DNA from: DASUAS01 sp963750045
GTDB lineage: Bacteria; Actinomycetota; Acidimicrobiia; IMCC26256; DASPTH01
Direction of reading: 5' to 3'
Assembly (NCBI GenBank): GCA_963750045.1
Contig: CAVVPD010000002.1
Span: forward strand, 372,001 to 436,000
Length of the DNA: 64,000 nucleotides
The notes under the pieces were generated by a model. That model did not search any database. It had not been told where the DNA came from and saw only the letters and a program-made list of their open reading frames with translations. This document shows, in pieces, positions 41,630 to 50,872 of the stretch; within the stretch, counting starts at the first letter, position 1, and each line of letters opens with the position of its first letter. The position numbers and the translations under genes are program-made.

Positions 41630-42697
41630 TTACGCGACCGGTGTCTCGGCGATGAGCTTGCCGAGACGCATCAGCGTCGGGGTCTCCGAGCCGAGGTCGA
41701 GCTCCATCTGCTTGGCGAGCAGGAAATACCGGTAGAGCGGGTAGTCGCGGTCGACGCCGACACCACCGTGCAGGTGGTGCGCGGCGAGCACGACGTCCTG
41801 GCCACCCTGGGCGGCCCAGTACTTCGCCGTCGCCACCTGCGCCGCCGCCGGCATCCCGGTGTCGAGGCGCCACGCCGCCTGCCACGATGTGAGCTTGATC
41901 GCCTCCTTGTTGATGTAGGTGTCGGCGGAGCGCTGACTCACAGCCTGGAACGTGCCGATGGCCCGCCCGAACTGCTTGCGCTCCTTCACGTAGGTCGACG
42001 TGAGGTCGAGCGCCCTCGCGGCGGCGCCCGACATCGTCACCGCCATCGCGGTCTGCGCGTGCTCGAGGATCCAGGCGACGCCCTCGGGGCCGGCGATCTT
42101 CGTCGCGGGTGCGTCGCGCAGCACGAGTCGGGCCATCGGCGCACCGAGCATCGTGTCTTCGCGCTCGACGGTCACTCCCGCGTCCGAGGGGTCGACGACG
42201 TACAGGCCATCGGCCGCGGTCACGACGATGCGCTCGGCGACCAGGCCTGCGGGCACGCAGACCTTCTCGCCCGTGAGCTTCCCGTCGGACGATGCCGTGG
42301 TCGAGGGCGTAGCCGCGTCACCCACCGCCTCGGAGAGCGCGGCGGTGACGATGCGGGTACCGGCGGCGACACCATCCAACGCGTCGAGCGCGTCGAAGTG
42401 CACCAGCGCGGGAGCGGCGAGGCCCAACACCGCGAGCGCGGGGATCGGAGCCGCGGTGCGGCCGACCTCCTCGAGCACGATGCACGACTCCAGGAACCCG
42501 AGCCCGGCGCCGCCGGCCGACTCGGGAACCGAGATGCCCACGAGCCCCGCGTCGGCCAGCGCCGCCCACAGCTCGCGGTCGAAGCCGTCGTCGTCCGCGA
42601 GCACGCGCTTCACCCGTTCGAGCGTGGTGGCGTCGGTGAGGATCTTCGCCGCGAGCTCGCGGAGATCCTGTTGGTCGGAGGTGAAGGAGAAGTCCAT
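41630..42697 (-). CDS. fadE27: Acyl-CoA dehydrogenase, FadE27-like (ChsE5-type) subunit
   Basis: 355 residues. N-terminal MDFSFTSDQQDLRELAAKIL, then ERKQFGRAIGTFQAVSQRSA and the C-terminal HLHGGVGVDRDYPLYRYFLL, AKQMELDLGSETPTLMRLGK and LIAETPVA, almost as in FadE27 as I remember it. FadE27 forms an alpha2-beta2 heterotetramer with FadE26 that dehydrogenates the C8 side-chain CoA thioester of cholesterol. The gene overlaps the FadE26-like gene by one base. The middle half shows no usable catalytic Glu, as expected for the partner subunit. Confidence 0.87.
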   Translation of the reverse strand: MDFSFTSDQQDLRELAAKILTDATTLERVKRVLADDDGFDRELWAALADAGLVGISVPESAGGAGLGFLESCIVLEEVGRTAAPIPALAVLGLAAPALVHFDALDALDGVAAGTRIVTAALSEAVGDAATPSTTASSDGKLTGEKVCVPAGLVAERIVVTAADGLYVVDPSDAGVTVEREDTMLGAPMARLVLRDAPATKIAGPEGVAWILEHAQTAMAVTMSGAAARALDLTSTYVKERKQFGRAIGTFQAVSQRSADTYINKEAIKLTSWQAAWRLDTGMPAAAQVATAKYWAAQGGQDVVLAAHHLHGGVGVDRDYPLYRYFLLAKQMELDLGSETPTLMRLGKLIAETPVA

Positions 42698-43872
42698 CAG
42701 CGGTCAGCCCTCGGGAGGCCCAGCGTGAACTGGGAGATCAGGTCGCGTTGCATCTCGTTGACCCCACCACCGAAGGTGAGGATGATCGAACCCCGCGTCC
42801 CCTGCTGGAGCCGCGAGCGCAGCACCGCGCCCGGTGCGTCGGGCTCGAGGTAGGACACCGGCCCCAGGATCTCCATGAGGAGCTGGTAGCCCTCCATGTT
42901 GAGCTCGCTGCCAAACACCTTGAGCGCCGAGCAGTGGCCGATGTCGAGGACGCCCTGGGTCGCCTCGTACGCCACCTGCCAGTTCATGAGACGAACGACC
43001 TCGACCTTGGTGTGGAGCTTGGCGAGGTTGTGTTGCACCCATTCCTGGTCGATGACGCGCCGGCCGTCAGGCAGCTTCGTCTCCTGTGCGTACTCGGTGA
43101 CCTCGGTGAGGGCGCGGTCCATGACACCACTCGCGAAGAGCGTGACCCGCTCGTGGTTGAGCTGGTTGGTGATGAGCTTCCAGCCGTGGTTCGGACCGCC
43201 GACGACGTTGGCGGCAGGCACGACGACGTCCTCGTAGAACACCGCGTTGATGTCGTGGGTGCCGAGGAGATGGAGGGGCGACAGCGTGATGCCGGGGGTG
43301 TCCATCGGCACGATGATGATCGAGATCCCCTTGTGCTTCGCGGCGTCGGGATCGGTGCGCACCGCCAGCCAGCAGTAGTCGGAGTCGCTCGAGAGCGACG
43401 TCCACATCTTCTGGCCGTTGATGACGTACGACTCGCCGTCGCGCACCGCACGCGTCTGCAGCGATGCCAGGTCGGTACCGGCGCCGGGCTCGGAGTAGCC
43501 GATGCAGAAGTGGATGTCACCCGAGAGGATGCGGGGGAGGTAGTCCGCCTTCTGCTCGTCGGTCCCGAACGCCATGATCGTCGGGCCCACGCTGTTGAGG
43601 GTGAGCATCGGTACCGGCACGCCGGCGCGCATCGACTCGTCGAAGAAGATGAACTGCTCGATGGCGGAACGGCCCTGGCCGCCGTACTCCTTCGGCCACC
43701 CGATCCCCGCCCAACCGTCGGCGCACATCTGCTTCCAGATGCGGCGCGGGAGCTCGCCGATGCCGTGCGAGTGCGAAAGGTTGGCCACCGTCTCGGCGTC
43801 GAGCAGCTTGTCGTAGTAGGCGCGCAGCTCGGACCGCATCGCTTCCTGCTCTGGCGTGTACCCGATCTCCAT
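42697..43872 (-). CDS. fadE26: Acyl-CoA dehydrogenase, FadE26-like (ChsE4-type) subunit
   Basis: 391 residues. GIGWPKEYGGQGRSAIEQFI (about residues 56-75), HFCIGYSEPGAGTDLASLQT, YVINGQKMWTSLSSDSDYCW and WKLITNQLNHERVTLFASGV near 231-250 match FadE26. The Glu of NHERV, at about 241, sits where the catalytic base of this alpha subunit is expected. FGGGVNEMQRDLISQFTLGL closes the pattern. It pairs with the FadE27-like gene just downstream, and operator site 7 lies 19 bp upstream. The complex would desaturate a long steroid side-chain CoA. Confidence 0.9.
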   Translation of the reverse strand: MEIGYTPEQEAMRSELRAYYDKLLDAETVANLSHSHGIGELPRRIWKQMCADGWAGIGWPKEYGGQGRSAIEQFIFFDESMRAGVPVPMLTLNSVGPTIMAFGTDEQKADYLPRILSGDIHFCIGYSEPGAGTDLASLQTRAVRDGESYVINGQKMWTSLSSDSDYCWLAVRTDPDAAKHKGISIIIVPMDTPGITLSPLHLLGTHDINAVFYEDVVVPAANVVGGPNHGWKLITNQLNHERVTLFASGVMDRALTEVTEYAQETKLPDGRRVIDQEWVQHNLAKLHTKVEVVRLMNWQVAYEATQGVLDIGHCSALKVFGSELNMEGYQLLMEILGPVSYLEPDAPGAVLRSRLQQGTRGSIILTFGGGVNEMQRDLISQFTLGLPRADR

Positions 43873-43890
43873 GAGGACTCCGGCTCGTTT

Positions 43891-43905
43891 CTGACGGACC
43901 TTCAG
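43891..43905. promoter_or_regulatory. Palindromic operator, site 7 (fadE26 / epimerase)
   Basis: CTGAC-GGACC-TTCAG, one mismatch from the consensus, 19 bp upstream of the dehydrogenase start at 43872 and 69 bp from the divergent epimerase gene at 43974. The extension is TCTGACGGACC, as in the best sites. Confidence 0.62.
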
Positions 43906-43973
43906 ATTCAGCGGCAGATTGTGGTCTACTACACGACGCTAGGACCACGGAAGCCGCTCCGCGAAAGGCCCCC

Positions 43974-44915
43974 ATGACTCCTCCCCCGCTCTCGGGCAAG
44001 CGCATCCTCGTCACCGGCGTCACCGGCATGGTCGCGGGGCCCATGGCGGCGAGGCTGGCCGTCGACAACACCGTCATCGGCGCCGCCCGCTTCGCCGATC
44101 CCGTCCAGCGGGAAACACACGAGGCGGCCGGTGTCTCCACCATCCGGGTCGATCTCGAACTGGGAGAGCTCGACGAGGTGCCCCACGGCCTCGACTACGT
44201 GTTGCACTTCGCGGTCGCGAAGACCAACGACTTCGCCCGCGACCTCGCCGCCAACGCCGACGGCGCCGCGCACCTCATGGAACGCTGCCAGGACGCCACC
44301 GCGTTCTTCCACTGCAGCTCCGGTGGCGTCTACCAGGAGCACGACCACGATCACCTCACGGAAGACGCTCCACTCGGCGACAGTCACCGAGCCGCCGGGA
44401 TGGAGAGCTACTCGATCTCCAAGATCGCGGCCGAGACCATGGTGCGGTACACCGCGAAGCGCCTCGGCATCCCGACCGTGATCGCGCGTCTCAGCGTTCC
44501 CTACGGCGACACCTTCGGCTGGCCGTTCTTCCACGTGATGATGCTCGAACACGGCATGGCCATCCCCGTGCACACCGACGCGCCCTCGCAGTACAACCCG
44601 CTCCACCTCGACGACATCGTCGCGTCGCTCCCCTACTTGCTGGCCTCGGCATCCATACCCGCCAACGTCGTGAACTGGGGCGGCGACGAAGTCGCCAGCG
44701 TCGAGGAGTGGTGCGGCCTGATCGGGGAGCTCATCGACAAGCCGGTCGCGTTCGAGCACACCGACGCGAGCGTGCCGCCGCTCATCCTCGACGTCGCCAA
44801 GCTCAACGCGCTGGGCTTCCACTCGAGCGTCGGGTGGAAGGACGGCATCACGCGCCTCGTCCACACGTCCCGCCCCGACCTCGCGTCGGGGTTGACGCCG
44901 CGAGCGAGGAGCTAG
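43974..44915 (+). CDS. NAD-dependent epimerase/dehydratase (extended SDR)
   Basis: 313 residues. The dinucleotide motif is KRILVTGVTGMVAGPMAARL (GxxGxxA type, about residues 9-28), then LDYVLHFAVAKTNDFARDLA, FFHCSSGGVYQEHDHDHLTE and the catalytic AGMESYSISKIAAETMVRYT with Tyr and Lys. PYGDTFGWPFFHVMMLEHGM follows. Extended SDRs of this type act on NDP-sugars, steroids or acyl derivatives; a 3-beta-hydroxysteroid-type reaction is possible but not proved. Its stop overlaps that of the convergent SDR at the shared CTAG (44912-44915). Confidence 0.85.
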   Translation: MTPPPLSGKRILVTGVTGMVAGPMAARLAVDNTVIGAARFADPVQRETHEAAGVSTIRVDLELGELDEVPHGLDYVLHFAVAKTNDFARDLAANADGAAHLMERCQDATAFFHCSSGGVYQEHDHDHLTEDAPLGDSHRAAGMESYSISKIAAETMVRYTAKRLGIPTVIARLSVPYGDTFGWPFFHVMMLEHGMAIPVHTDAPSQYNPLHLDDIVASLPYLLASASIPANVVNWGGDEVASVEEWCGLIGELIDKPVAFEHTDASVPPLILDVAKLNALGFHSSVGWKDGITRLVHTSRPDLASGLTPRARS

Positions 44916-45649
44916 GAGAAGGTGGACCCGCCGTCGAGGTGGAGGGTCTGGCCGGTCATCCAGGACGCCTCGTCGGACGCGAGGTAGACGCAGGCGGCGC
45001 CGACGTCCTCGGGCGTACCGGTGCGGCGAACGGGAATCTGCTTCACCAGCGCGGCGGTGGCGTCGGCGTTCGCCGGTTGCATCATGCCGAGCGCGAGCGA
45101 GTTGGCGGTCACGCCGTAGCGCGCGGTCTCGGCCGCGAGATGCCGCATGAACGAGATCGCGCCGCCCTTGCCGGCGGCGTAGGGCGAGACGCCGATGTTG
45201 AGCCCGGTGATCCCGGCGCCCGACGAGATGGTGATCACGCGACCGAAGCCCCGCTCGCACATGCCGTTGATGACGGCCCGCGAGCAGTGCAACACTCCGA
45301 AGAGGTTCACGTTGATGGCACCGCGCCATCCGGCGGGCTCGCTCTCGCGAAACTGCACCAGACCCATGCCTTCGGCGCCGCCGTTCCCGGCGTTGTTGAC
45401 CAGGATGTCGACGGTCCCGACGTCGCCGATCGCCGCGGTGACGTCGCCGTAGTCGGTCACGTCGAAGGGCGAGACGGACGCGGTCCCGCCCGCAGCGATG
45501 ATCTGCGCCACGGTCTCGGCGGCGCGCTCGAGCACGATGTCGTTGACGTGCACCGTCGCGCCCTGCGCCGCGAGCAGACGGGCGATCCCGGCCCCCACGT
45601 TCTGGCCCGCGCCGGTGACGACGGCGACGCGCCCCGCCAGGTCGAACAC
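44912..45649 (-). CDS. Short-chain dehydrogenase
   Basis: 245 residues: MFDLAGRVAVVTGAGQNVGA (Rossmann motif at residues 11-18), VDILVNNAGNGGAEGMGLVQ, VITISSGAGITGLNIGVSPY with AAGKGG (Tyr-xxx-Lys) and ASWMTGQTLHLDGGSTFS. It is likely to be a 3-hydroxyacyl-CoA or ring-hydroxyl dehydrogenase. The start lies 3 bp after the stop of the thiolase upstream, so the two are co-translated in a thiolase/KS-like operon. The stop is shared with the convergent epimerase gene. Confidence 0.9.
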   Translation of the reverse strand: MFDLAGRVAVVTGAGQNVGAGIARLLAAQGATVHVNDIVLERAAETVAQIIAAGGTASVSPFDVTDYGDVTAAIGDVGTVDILVNNAGNGGAEGMGLVQFRESEPAGWRGAINVNLFGVLHCSRAVINGMCERGFGRVITISSGAGITGLNIGVSPYAAGKGGAISFMRHLAAETARYGVTANSLALGMMQPANADATAALVKQIPVRRTGTPEDVGAACVYLASDEASWMTGQTLHLDGGSTFS

Positions 45650-45652
45650 CGT

Positions 45653-46849
45653 CTACCGGCCGAGGACGGAGACGAAGCTCACCATCTCGCCGGGGTAGCC
45701 ACCGAGGTTGTGGGTGAGGGCCAGACCGCGGTCACCGCCGGGCTTGGCCCGCTCGATCTGGCGTTCGGGCGGGGCCTCGCCTCGCAGTTGCAGCCAGCAT
45801 TCGAACATCATGCGCAGCCCCGACGCACCGACCGGGTGGCCGAACGACTTGAGGCCCCCGTCGGGGTTGACCGGCAGGTCGCCGTCGAGGTCGTACAGCC
45901 CGTCGAGCTCGTCGCGCCACGCGGCCCCGCGCTCGGAGAACCCGAGATCCTCCATGAGGACCAGCTCGGTGATGGTGAAGCAGTCGTGGACCTCGGCCAT
46001 CGCCAGCTCACGGCGGGGGTCGGTGATGCCCGCCTGCGCGTAGGCGTCCGTCGCCGTCGCCGCGATCTCCGGAAAGCTCGTGTAGTCGTAGCCCGGATCC
46101 GTGACCCCGCTGCCGTTGCCGGCGATGAACGACAGTGCCTTCACGAAGATCGGCGTGTCGGTGTACTTGTGGGCGTCTTCGGCCCGGCACACGACGGCGG
46201 CCGCGGAACCGTCGGCCACTCCCGCACAGTCGAACACCCGGAGCTCGCCCGCCATCTTCGGCGAGTTGCAGATCGTCTCGATCGACACCTCGCGGCGGAA
46301 CTGGGCCCTGGAGTTTCGGGCACCGTTGTAGTGGTTCTTCCACGCCACGTGGGCCATCGCCTCACGCATCTTGTCGGCGTCGACGCCGTACTTCGCCGCG
46401 TACGCGGGAGCCACCATCGAGAACATCGCCGCCGCGGTGAGCGTGCGTCCGGTGCCATCGTTGGGCGGTGCGACCGCGTTGAGGCCCTGGAAGCCGCCGT
46501 CCTTCGTCTTCTCGACTCCGATCGCCATCGCGGTGTCGTACGCGCCCGACGCGACCGCGTACGCGGCCTGACGCAACGACTCGGCGCCGGTCGCGCAGTA
46601 GTTCTCCACCCGGGTGACGGGCTTGTCGACCAGCTGCAGCGGGCGCGCCAGGGTGATCCCGCTCATGCCGCCGTTGGCGGTACCCAGCCAGTACGCGTCC
46701 ACGTCGCTCTTGTCGATCCCCGCCGCCGCGTACGCCTCGTTGGCGGCCTCGATGACCAGGTCGTCGAGCCCCTTGTCCCACGCCTCGACGAAGTTGGTGC
46801 AACCCATCCCGACGATCGCGACGCGGTCCTTGATGCCGTGGCTAGCCAT
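45653..46849 (-). CDS. Acetyl-CoA acetyltransferase/SCP2-type thiolase
   Basis: 398 residues. DRVAIVGMGCTNFVEAWDKG at the N-terminus, PVTRVENYCATGAESLRQAA with the nucleophile Cys near residue 86, RVFDCAGVADGSAAAVVCRA, VHDCFTITELVLMEDLGFSE, and the final LTHNLGGYPGEMVSFVSV. VNPDGGLKSFGHPVGASGLR supplies the His of the thiolase fold. It cleaves or condenses a 3-ketoacyl-CoA in the steroid or lipid path. It overlaps the KS-like gene start by 8 bp and leads into the SDR, forming a three-gene set. Confidence 0.86.
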   Translation of the reverse strand: MASHGIKDRVAIVGMGCTNFVEAWDKGLDDLVIEAANEAYAAAGIDKSDVDAYWLGTANGGMSGITLARPLQLVDKPVTRVENYCATGAESLRQAAYAVASGAYDTAMAIGVEKTKDGGFQGLNAVAPPNDGTGRTLTAAAMFSMVAPAYAAKYGVDADKMREAMAHVAWKNHYNGARNSRAQFRREVSIETICNSPKMAGELRVFDCAGVADGSAAAVVCRAEDAHKYTDTPIFVKALSFIAGNGSGVTDPGYDYTSFPEIAATATDAYAQAGITDPRRELAMAEVHDCFTITELVLMEDLGFSERGAAWRDELDGLYDLDGDLPVNPDGGLKSFGHPVGASGLRMMFECWLQLRGEAPPERQIERAKPGGDRGLALTHNLGGYPGEMVSFVSVLGR

Positions 46850-48245
46850 CCCGCACCAACCTTCCCTTCCAGAAGTAGTTCACGATCCCGTCGGCCGTGA
46901 ACAGCCGACGGAACGTCATCTCCACCCGCTGGCCGATCTCGATCTCGTCGGCGTCGGCGTCGGTGAGCTCGAGTGGCAGGCGGCCGCCCCCGTCGAAGTC
47001 GACGACCGCGAACACCACCGGCGGGCTCGGCGAGTACGCCATGCGGTCGATGGTGAACGTCACCACCGTGCCCCGCACGTCGGCCAGCGCCACCGGTTCC
47101 ATCTCGTCGGTGCGGGCGCCGTCGCGCGACACGCGCGCCGGCGGGAGGTGCACCACGCCGGTGTCGCGTTCCTTGGAGCCGACGAACCCGAACTTCCAAT
47201 TCTCGCTCCGCGCCGCCGCGGTCGCCGATACCCGTTGCGGCTCGGGGCGACGGGGAGGCTCGACGGTCATCATCCCGCGCCACGCCAGGAACTTGCCGTA
47301 CTGCAGCGCTGCGCCCGCCTTCAGCTGATCGGCGATGGTGCGTGTCGGCCGGTAGGCGCCCAACGCCTCGGTGGTGCGGAAGAGCAGCACGTCGGCGCCG
47401 TCGGCCAACACCACGAGCGCCACGACCTGGCCGGGTTCGGCCTGCTCGAGCAGCGCGCAGAGCAGCAGTCCGGGCTGCGCGGCCGCGGCGTTCCCGACGA
47501 CCGACGACAGATCGTCGATCACGTGCACCCCGTCGAGCTTGCCGCCGACCGCGCGCCCGATCCGCTGGGCCGGCGCGACCACCGCCGCGGCTGCGACGTC
47601 GCCGGCCGTGAGACCCGCGGTCTCGAGCGCGGTGTTCCAGGCCTGCACGCCGAGCGGCACGTAGGTGACCTCGCTGAACTTCTCGTCCCAGACCCTGGTT
47701 CGCTGCTCGCCGGGGGCCCGCCAGCGTTCGACGAACTCGTCGGTGACGCTCGCCGATCCCAGGAACTCCGCGACCACTGGCGCGGCGGAGTCGTCGCCGA
47801 CCACGACGGCGGCGGCGCCGTCGCCGCCGGTCGACTCTTCGCCACTGCCGGGCAGACCTGTGCGCACGTCGGCCCCGACCACGAGCGTCGCGTCGCTGCC
47901 GCCGGTGAGTCCGAGCAACAGCCCACCGACCGCGGACCGCACCGAGGCACCCAGATCGAACGCGGCGGCGTGGGCCGGCAACCGCAGTGCGGCGTGGATC
48001 GCGGTGGCATTCGTCTTGTCCGCGTACGCAGGGTGCGTGGTGGCGAACAACACCTGCGACGGCGCGAAGCCGCGGCCCCGGAGCGCGAGCCGTGCGGCCT
48101 CGACGCTCATGGTGGTGGAGTCTTCGTCGAATGCCGCCACCGTACGAGTGCCCTTCCCACCGCCCTGGCCGACGAAGGGTGCGATCTGCGTGCGGTCGAG
48201 CCGTCGGTACGGGAGATAGGCGCCCCAGGAGAGGATTCCACGCAT
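46842..48245 (-). CDS. HMG-CoA-synthase-like domain fused to an OB-fold (DUF35) domain, nucleophile Cys replaced
   Basis: 467 residues from ATG 48243-48245. MRGILSWGAYLPYRRLDRTQ and STTMSVEAARLALRGRGFAP begin an HMG-CoA-synthase/KAS-III-type fold. The usual nucleophile segment is AAFDLGASVRSAVGGLLLGL (about residues 98-117), where Ser stands in place of Cys. TLVVGADVRTGLPGSGEEST and the C-terminal segment from about residue 350 (GFVGSKERDTGVVHLPPARV through VTFTIDRMAYSPSPPVVFAV) form the OB-fold. It is co-translated with a true thiolase. The missing Cys suggests a non-condensing or structural role. Confidence 0.8.
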   Translation of the reverse strand: MRGILSWGAYLPYRRLDRTQIAPFVGQGGGKGTRTVAAFDEDSTTMSVEAARLALRGRGFAPSQVLFATTHPAYADKTNATAIHAALRLPAHAAAFDLGASVRSAVGGLLLGLTGGSDATLVVGADVRTGLPGSGEESTGGDGAAAVVVGDDSAAPVVAEFLGSASVTDEFVERWRAPGEQRTRVWDEKFSEVTYVPLGVQAWNTALETAGLTAGDVAAAAVVAPAQRIGRAVGGKLDGVHVIDDLSSVVGNAAAAQPGLLLCALLEQAEPGQVVALVVLADGADVLLFRTTEALGAYRPTRTIADQLKAGAALQYGKFLAWRGMMTVEPPRRPEPQRVSATAAARSENWKFGFVGSKERDTGVVHLPPARVSRDGARTDEMEPVALADVRGTVVTFTIDRMAYSPSPPVVFAVVDFDGGGRLPLELTDADADEIEIGQRVEMTFRRLFTADGIVNYFWKGRLVRDG

Positions 48246-48371
48246 GGTTGCAGGGTACCTGAACCCCCACGCGGCGACCCGGGCCTGAGCCCGCCGGGCG
48301 TCACAGGTACCCTGCTCGGCCAGTACCACCAATCGGTGCCGACGACACTCGGTACCGCGAAGGAGCGACGG

Positions 48372-49616
48372 GTGCGACTCGGTGACGTGGCGAACGAGGA
48401 AGCGACCAGCTACGGCAAGCCGCTCGACGGCGTGCGGGTCCTCGCCCTGGAGCAGATGCAGGCTCTGCCGTACGCCACGCAACTGCTCGCGCGTCTCGGT
48501 GCCGACGTCGTGAAGGTCGAGGCGCCGACCGGTGAGTCGGGCCGGGGCTCGCAGCCGGGCATGCACGACCCCGACGGTCGCTTCGTCGGCGCGACGTTCC
48601 TGCGCAACAACCTCTCGAAGCGCAGCGTCACGGTGAACCTGAAGGCCGACAAGGGCCGCGAGTTGGTGCTCGCGCTCGCGCCGCACTTCGACGTGTTCGC
48701 CGAGAACTTCAAGTCCGGGGCGCTCGACCGTCTCGGCCTCGGGTACGACGCAGTGGCCGCGGTGCATCCGTCGGTCGTCTACGCGTCCGTGTCGGGCTTC
48801 GGCGCCAGCGGTTCGCCCTACGCCGACTGGCCGGCGTACGCGTCGATCGCCGAGGCGATGTCGGGCATCTACGACTACGTGCTCGTCGGCGACGAGACGC
48901 CCCGGCCCAACCCCGTCGGGGCGCTCGGCGACATCAGCTCGGCGTTGTTCGCGGCCATCGGCATCCTCGCCGCGCTGCGTCACCGTGACTCGACGGGCGA
49001 GGGACAGCGGGTCGACATCGCGATGTTCGACGCCACCGTGGCGATGACCGACATCGTCACCAACCTCGGCTCGCTCGGCATGCATCGCCTCAACGAGCCG
49101 CGCAACGTGGTGCTCGACCCGTTCCGGGCATCCGATGGCTGGTTCGTGCTGCAGCTCGTACGCGAGCACCAGCTCGAGCGCATCGCGAACCTGGTGGGCC
49201 ACCCCGAGTGGGTCGACGATCCCCGCCTCGCGACCCGGGTGGGCTGGGCCGAGCACGTCGAGGACATGTTCCGGCCCGCGATCGAGAAGTGGGCCGCGGG
49301 CATGACCAAGCTCCAGGCCGCGCAGGAGCTGAGCGCGGCGGGCATCGCCGCGGCGCCGATCCAGACCACCGAAGAGGTGATGGCCGATCCCCACCTCCGG
49401 GCGCGGAACATGCTCGTGGAGATGGAGCGCACCGACGGCGTCCAGCACCCGGTGGTGATCCCCGGCAACCCGGTCAAGCTCTCGAAGGTGGCGGAGGGCC
49501 CGGAGTCACGCATCCCGTGGGTGGGGGAACACACCCGTTCGGTGCTCACGGAGGAACTGGGCCTCGACGACGCCGCGGTCGACGCGCTCGTCGCCGACGG
49601 CGTCGTCACCGCCTAG
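48372..49616 (+). CDS. CaiB/BaiF-type (family III) CoA transferase
   Basis: 414 residues from GTG 48372 with AAGGAG about 8 bp upstream. GKPLDGVRVLALEQMQALPY, GADVVKVEAPTGESGRGSQP, NLKADKGRELVLALAPHFDV and NFKSGALDRLGLGYDAVAAV are typical. The catalytic Asp is in NPVGALGDISSALFAAIGIL (about residue 181). Family III enzymes move CoA from a donor thioester to an acid through an aspartyl anhydride. Here this would recycle CoA in steroid or acid degradation. It is divergent from the KS-like operon; no operator copy is seen in the 126 bp between them. Confidence 0.9.
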   Translation: MRLGDVANEEATSYGKPLDGVRVLALEQMQALPYATQLLARLGADVVKVEAPTGESGRGSQPGMHDPDGRFVGATFLRNNLSKRSVTVNLKADKGRELVLALAPHFDVFAENFKSGALDRLGLGYDAVAAVHPSVVYASVSGFGASGSPYADWPAYASIAEAMSGIYDYVLVGDETPRPNPVGALGDISSALFAAIGILAALRHRDSTGEGQRVDIAMFDATVAMTDIVTNLGSLGMHRLNEPRNVVLDPFRASDGWFVLQLVREHQLERIANLVGHPEWVDDPRLATRVGWAEHVEDMFRPAIEKWAAGMTKLQAAQELSAAGIAAAPIQTTEEVMADPHLRARNMLVEMERTDGVQHPVVIPGNPVKLSKVAEGPESRIPWVGEHTRSVLTEELGLDDAAVDALVADGVVTA

Positions 49617-49642
49617 GGCAGCCGCCCTCCCGCTGCTCTAAA

Positions 49643-49657
49643 CTGACGGGTCGTCAG
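49643..49657. promoter_or_regulatory. Palindromic operator, site 8 (acyl-CoA dehydrogenase-CaiB-MaoC operon)
   Basis: Exact CTGAC-GGGTC-GTCAG, 19 bp before the GTG start at 49677. The TAAACTGACGGGTCGTCAGATT context leaves room for a -10-like element overlapping it. Confidence 0.68.
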
Positions 49658-49676
49658 ATTTCAAGGGAGCGGCCCG

Positions 49677-50872
49677 GTGGACTTCGACTTCTCGCCCGAA
49701 CAACTCGCGTTCCGCGACGAGGTCGAGGCGTTCCTCGACGCCAACGACGACCCGGTCGTGTTCGACGTGACCCGCGAGAACATGGCCCAGGTCGCCGACA
49801 TCCCCGAACGCCGGGCCCTGATGGCCAAGATCGGCGAGCAGGGGTGGCTCGGCATCACCTGGCCCAAAGAGTGGGGCGGTCAGGAGGGCGACGGCGTCTA
49901 CGAGTACCTCCTCAACGAGGCGCTCGCCCGTCGCGGCGGACCCCAGATCGGCAAGGGCATCGGGATCATCGGGAAGACGATCCTGCGCCACGGCAGCGAG
50001 AAGATGCAGAAGGAGTTCCTCCCGAAGATCCTCAGCAACGAGATCGACTTCGCGGTCGGCTACAGCGAGCCCGACGCCGGCTCCGACGCGGCGTCGATGA
50101 AGCTCAAGGCCACGCGCGACGGCGACGGGTGGCGACTCAACGGCCAGAAGACCTGGACCACCTCGGCCCACTTCGCCGAGTGGTACTGGGTCGGGGCCCG
50201 GACCGATCCCGAGGCGCCCAAGCACCACGGCATCACGCTCTTCCTCGTGCCGCTCGACGACCCCGGCATCACCATCAACGCGATCTGGACGATGGGTGAC
50301 GAGCGCACCAACGACGTGTTCTTCGACAACGTGTTCGTGCACGACGACTACGTGGTCGGTGAGCTGAACCACGGATTCCAGTACATCTCCGAAGCCCTCG
50401 ACCTCGAGCGCTTCACCATGTTCACGTACTCCCCCATCAAGCAGCGCCTCGACCTGCTGTGCGACTACTTGGCCGACGAGACGGTCGACGGCGAGCCGCT
50501 CCGCGAAGACCCCGTGATCCGCAAGCAGATCGCGCGCCTGGCCACCGAGGCCGAGGTCGCGCGCGTGCTCGGCCTGCGCTTCGTCGCCAAGTCGATGAAG
50601 GGTGGCGCGCCCCCGACATCGGAGGCATCGGAGTACAAGCTCTTCGCCACCGAGCTCTCGAAGCGCCTGGCCAACGCGTCGATGGACCTCGGCGGCCCCG
50701 GATCACAGCTGCGAGTGAAGACCGAAGAGGCACCCATGAAGGGGCGCGCCGAGTCCACCTACCGCTACACCGTGATCGACACCGTCGGCGGCGGCGGTTC
50801 CGAGATCCAGAAGAACATCATCGCTCGCCGCAAGCTCGGCCTACCGAAGAATTTCCGACGGTGGCCCGATGA
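49677..50872 (+). CDS. Acyl-CoA dehydrogenase; stop codon shifted by one base
   Basis: About 397 residues from GTG 49677: VDFDFSPEQLAFRDEVEAFL, LGITWPKEWGGQEGDGVYEY, FAVGYSEPDAGSDAASMKLK, LNGQKTWTTSAHFAEWYWVG and IDTVGGGGSEIQKNIIARRK, LGLPKNFRRWPDD. The frame runs on past the normal end through an out-of-frame reading of the next gene. The family length and the ATGA at 50869-50872 point to one lost or gained base near 50850 and a true stop at about 50870. It probably starts a plus-strand operon for bulky acyl-CoA oxidation. Confidence 0.82.
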
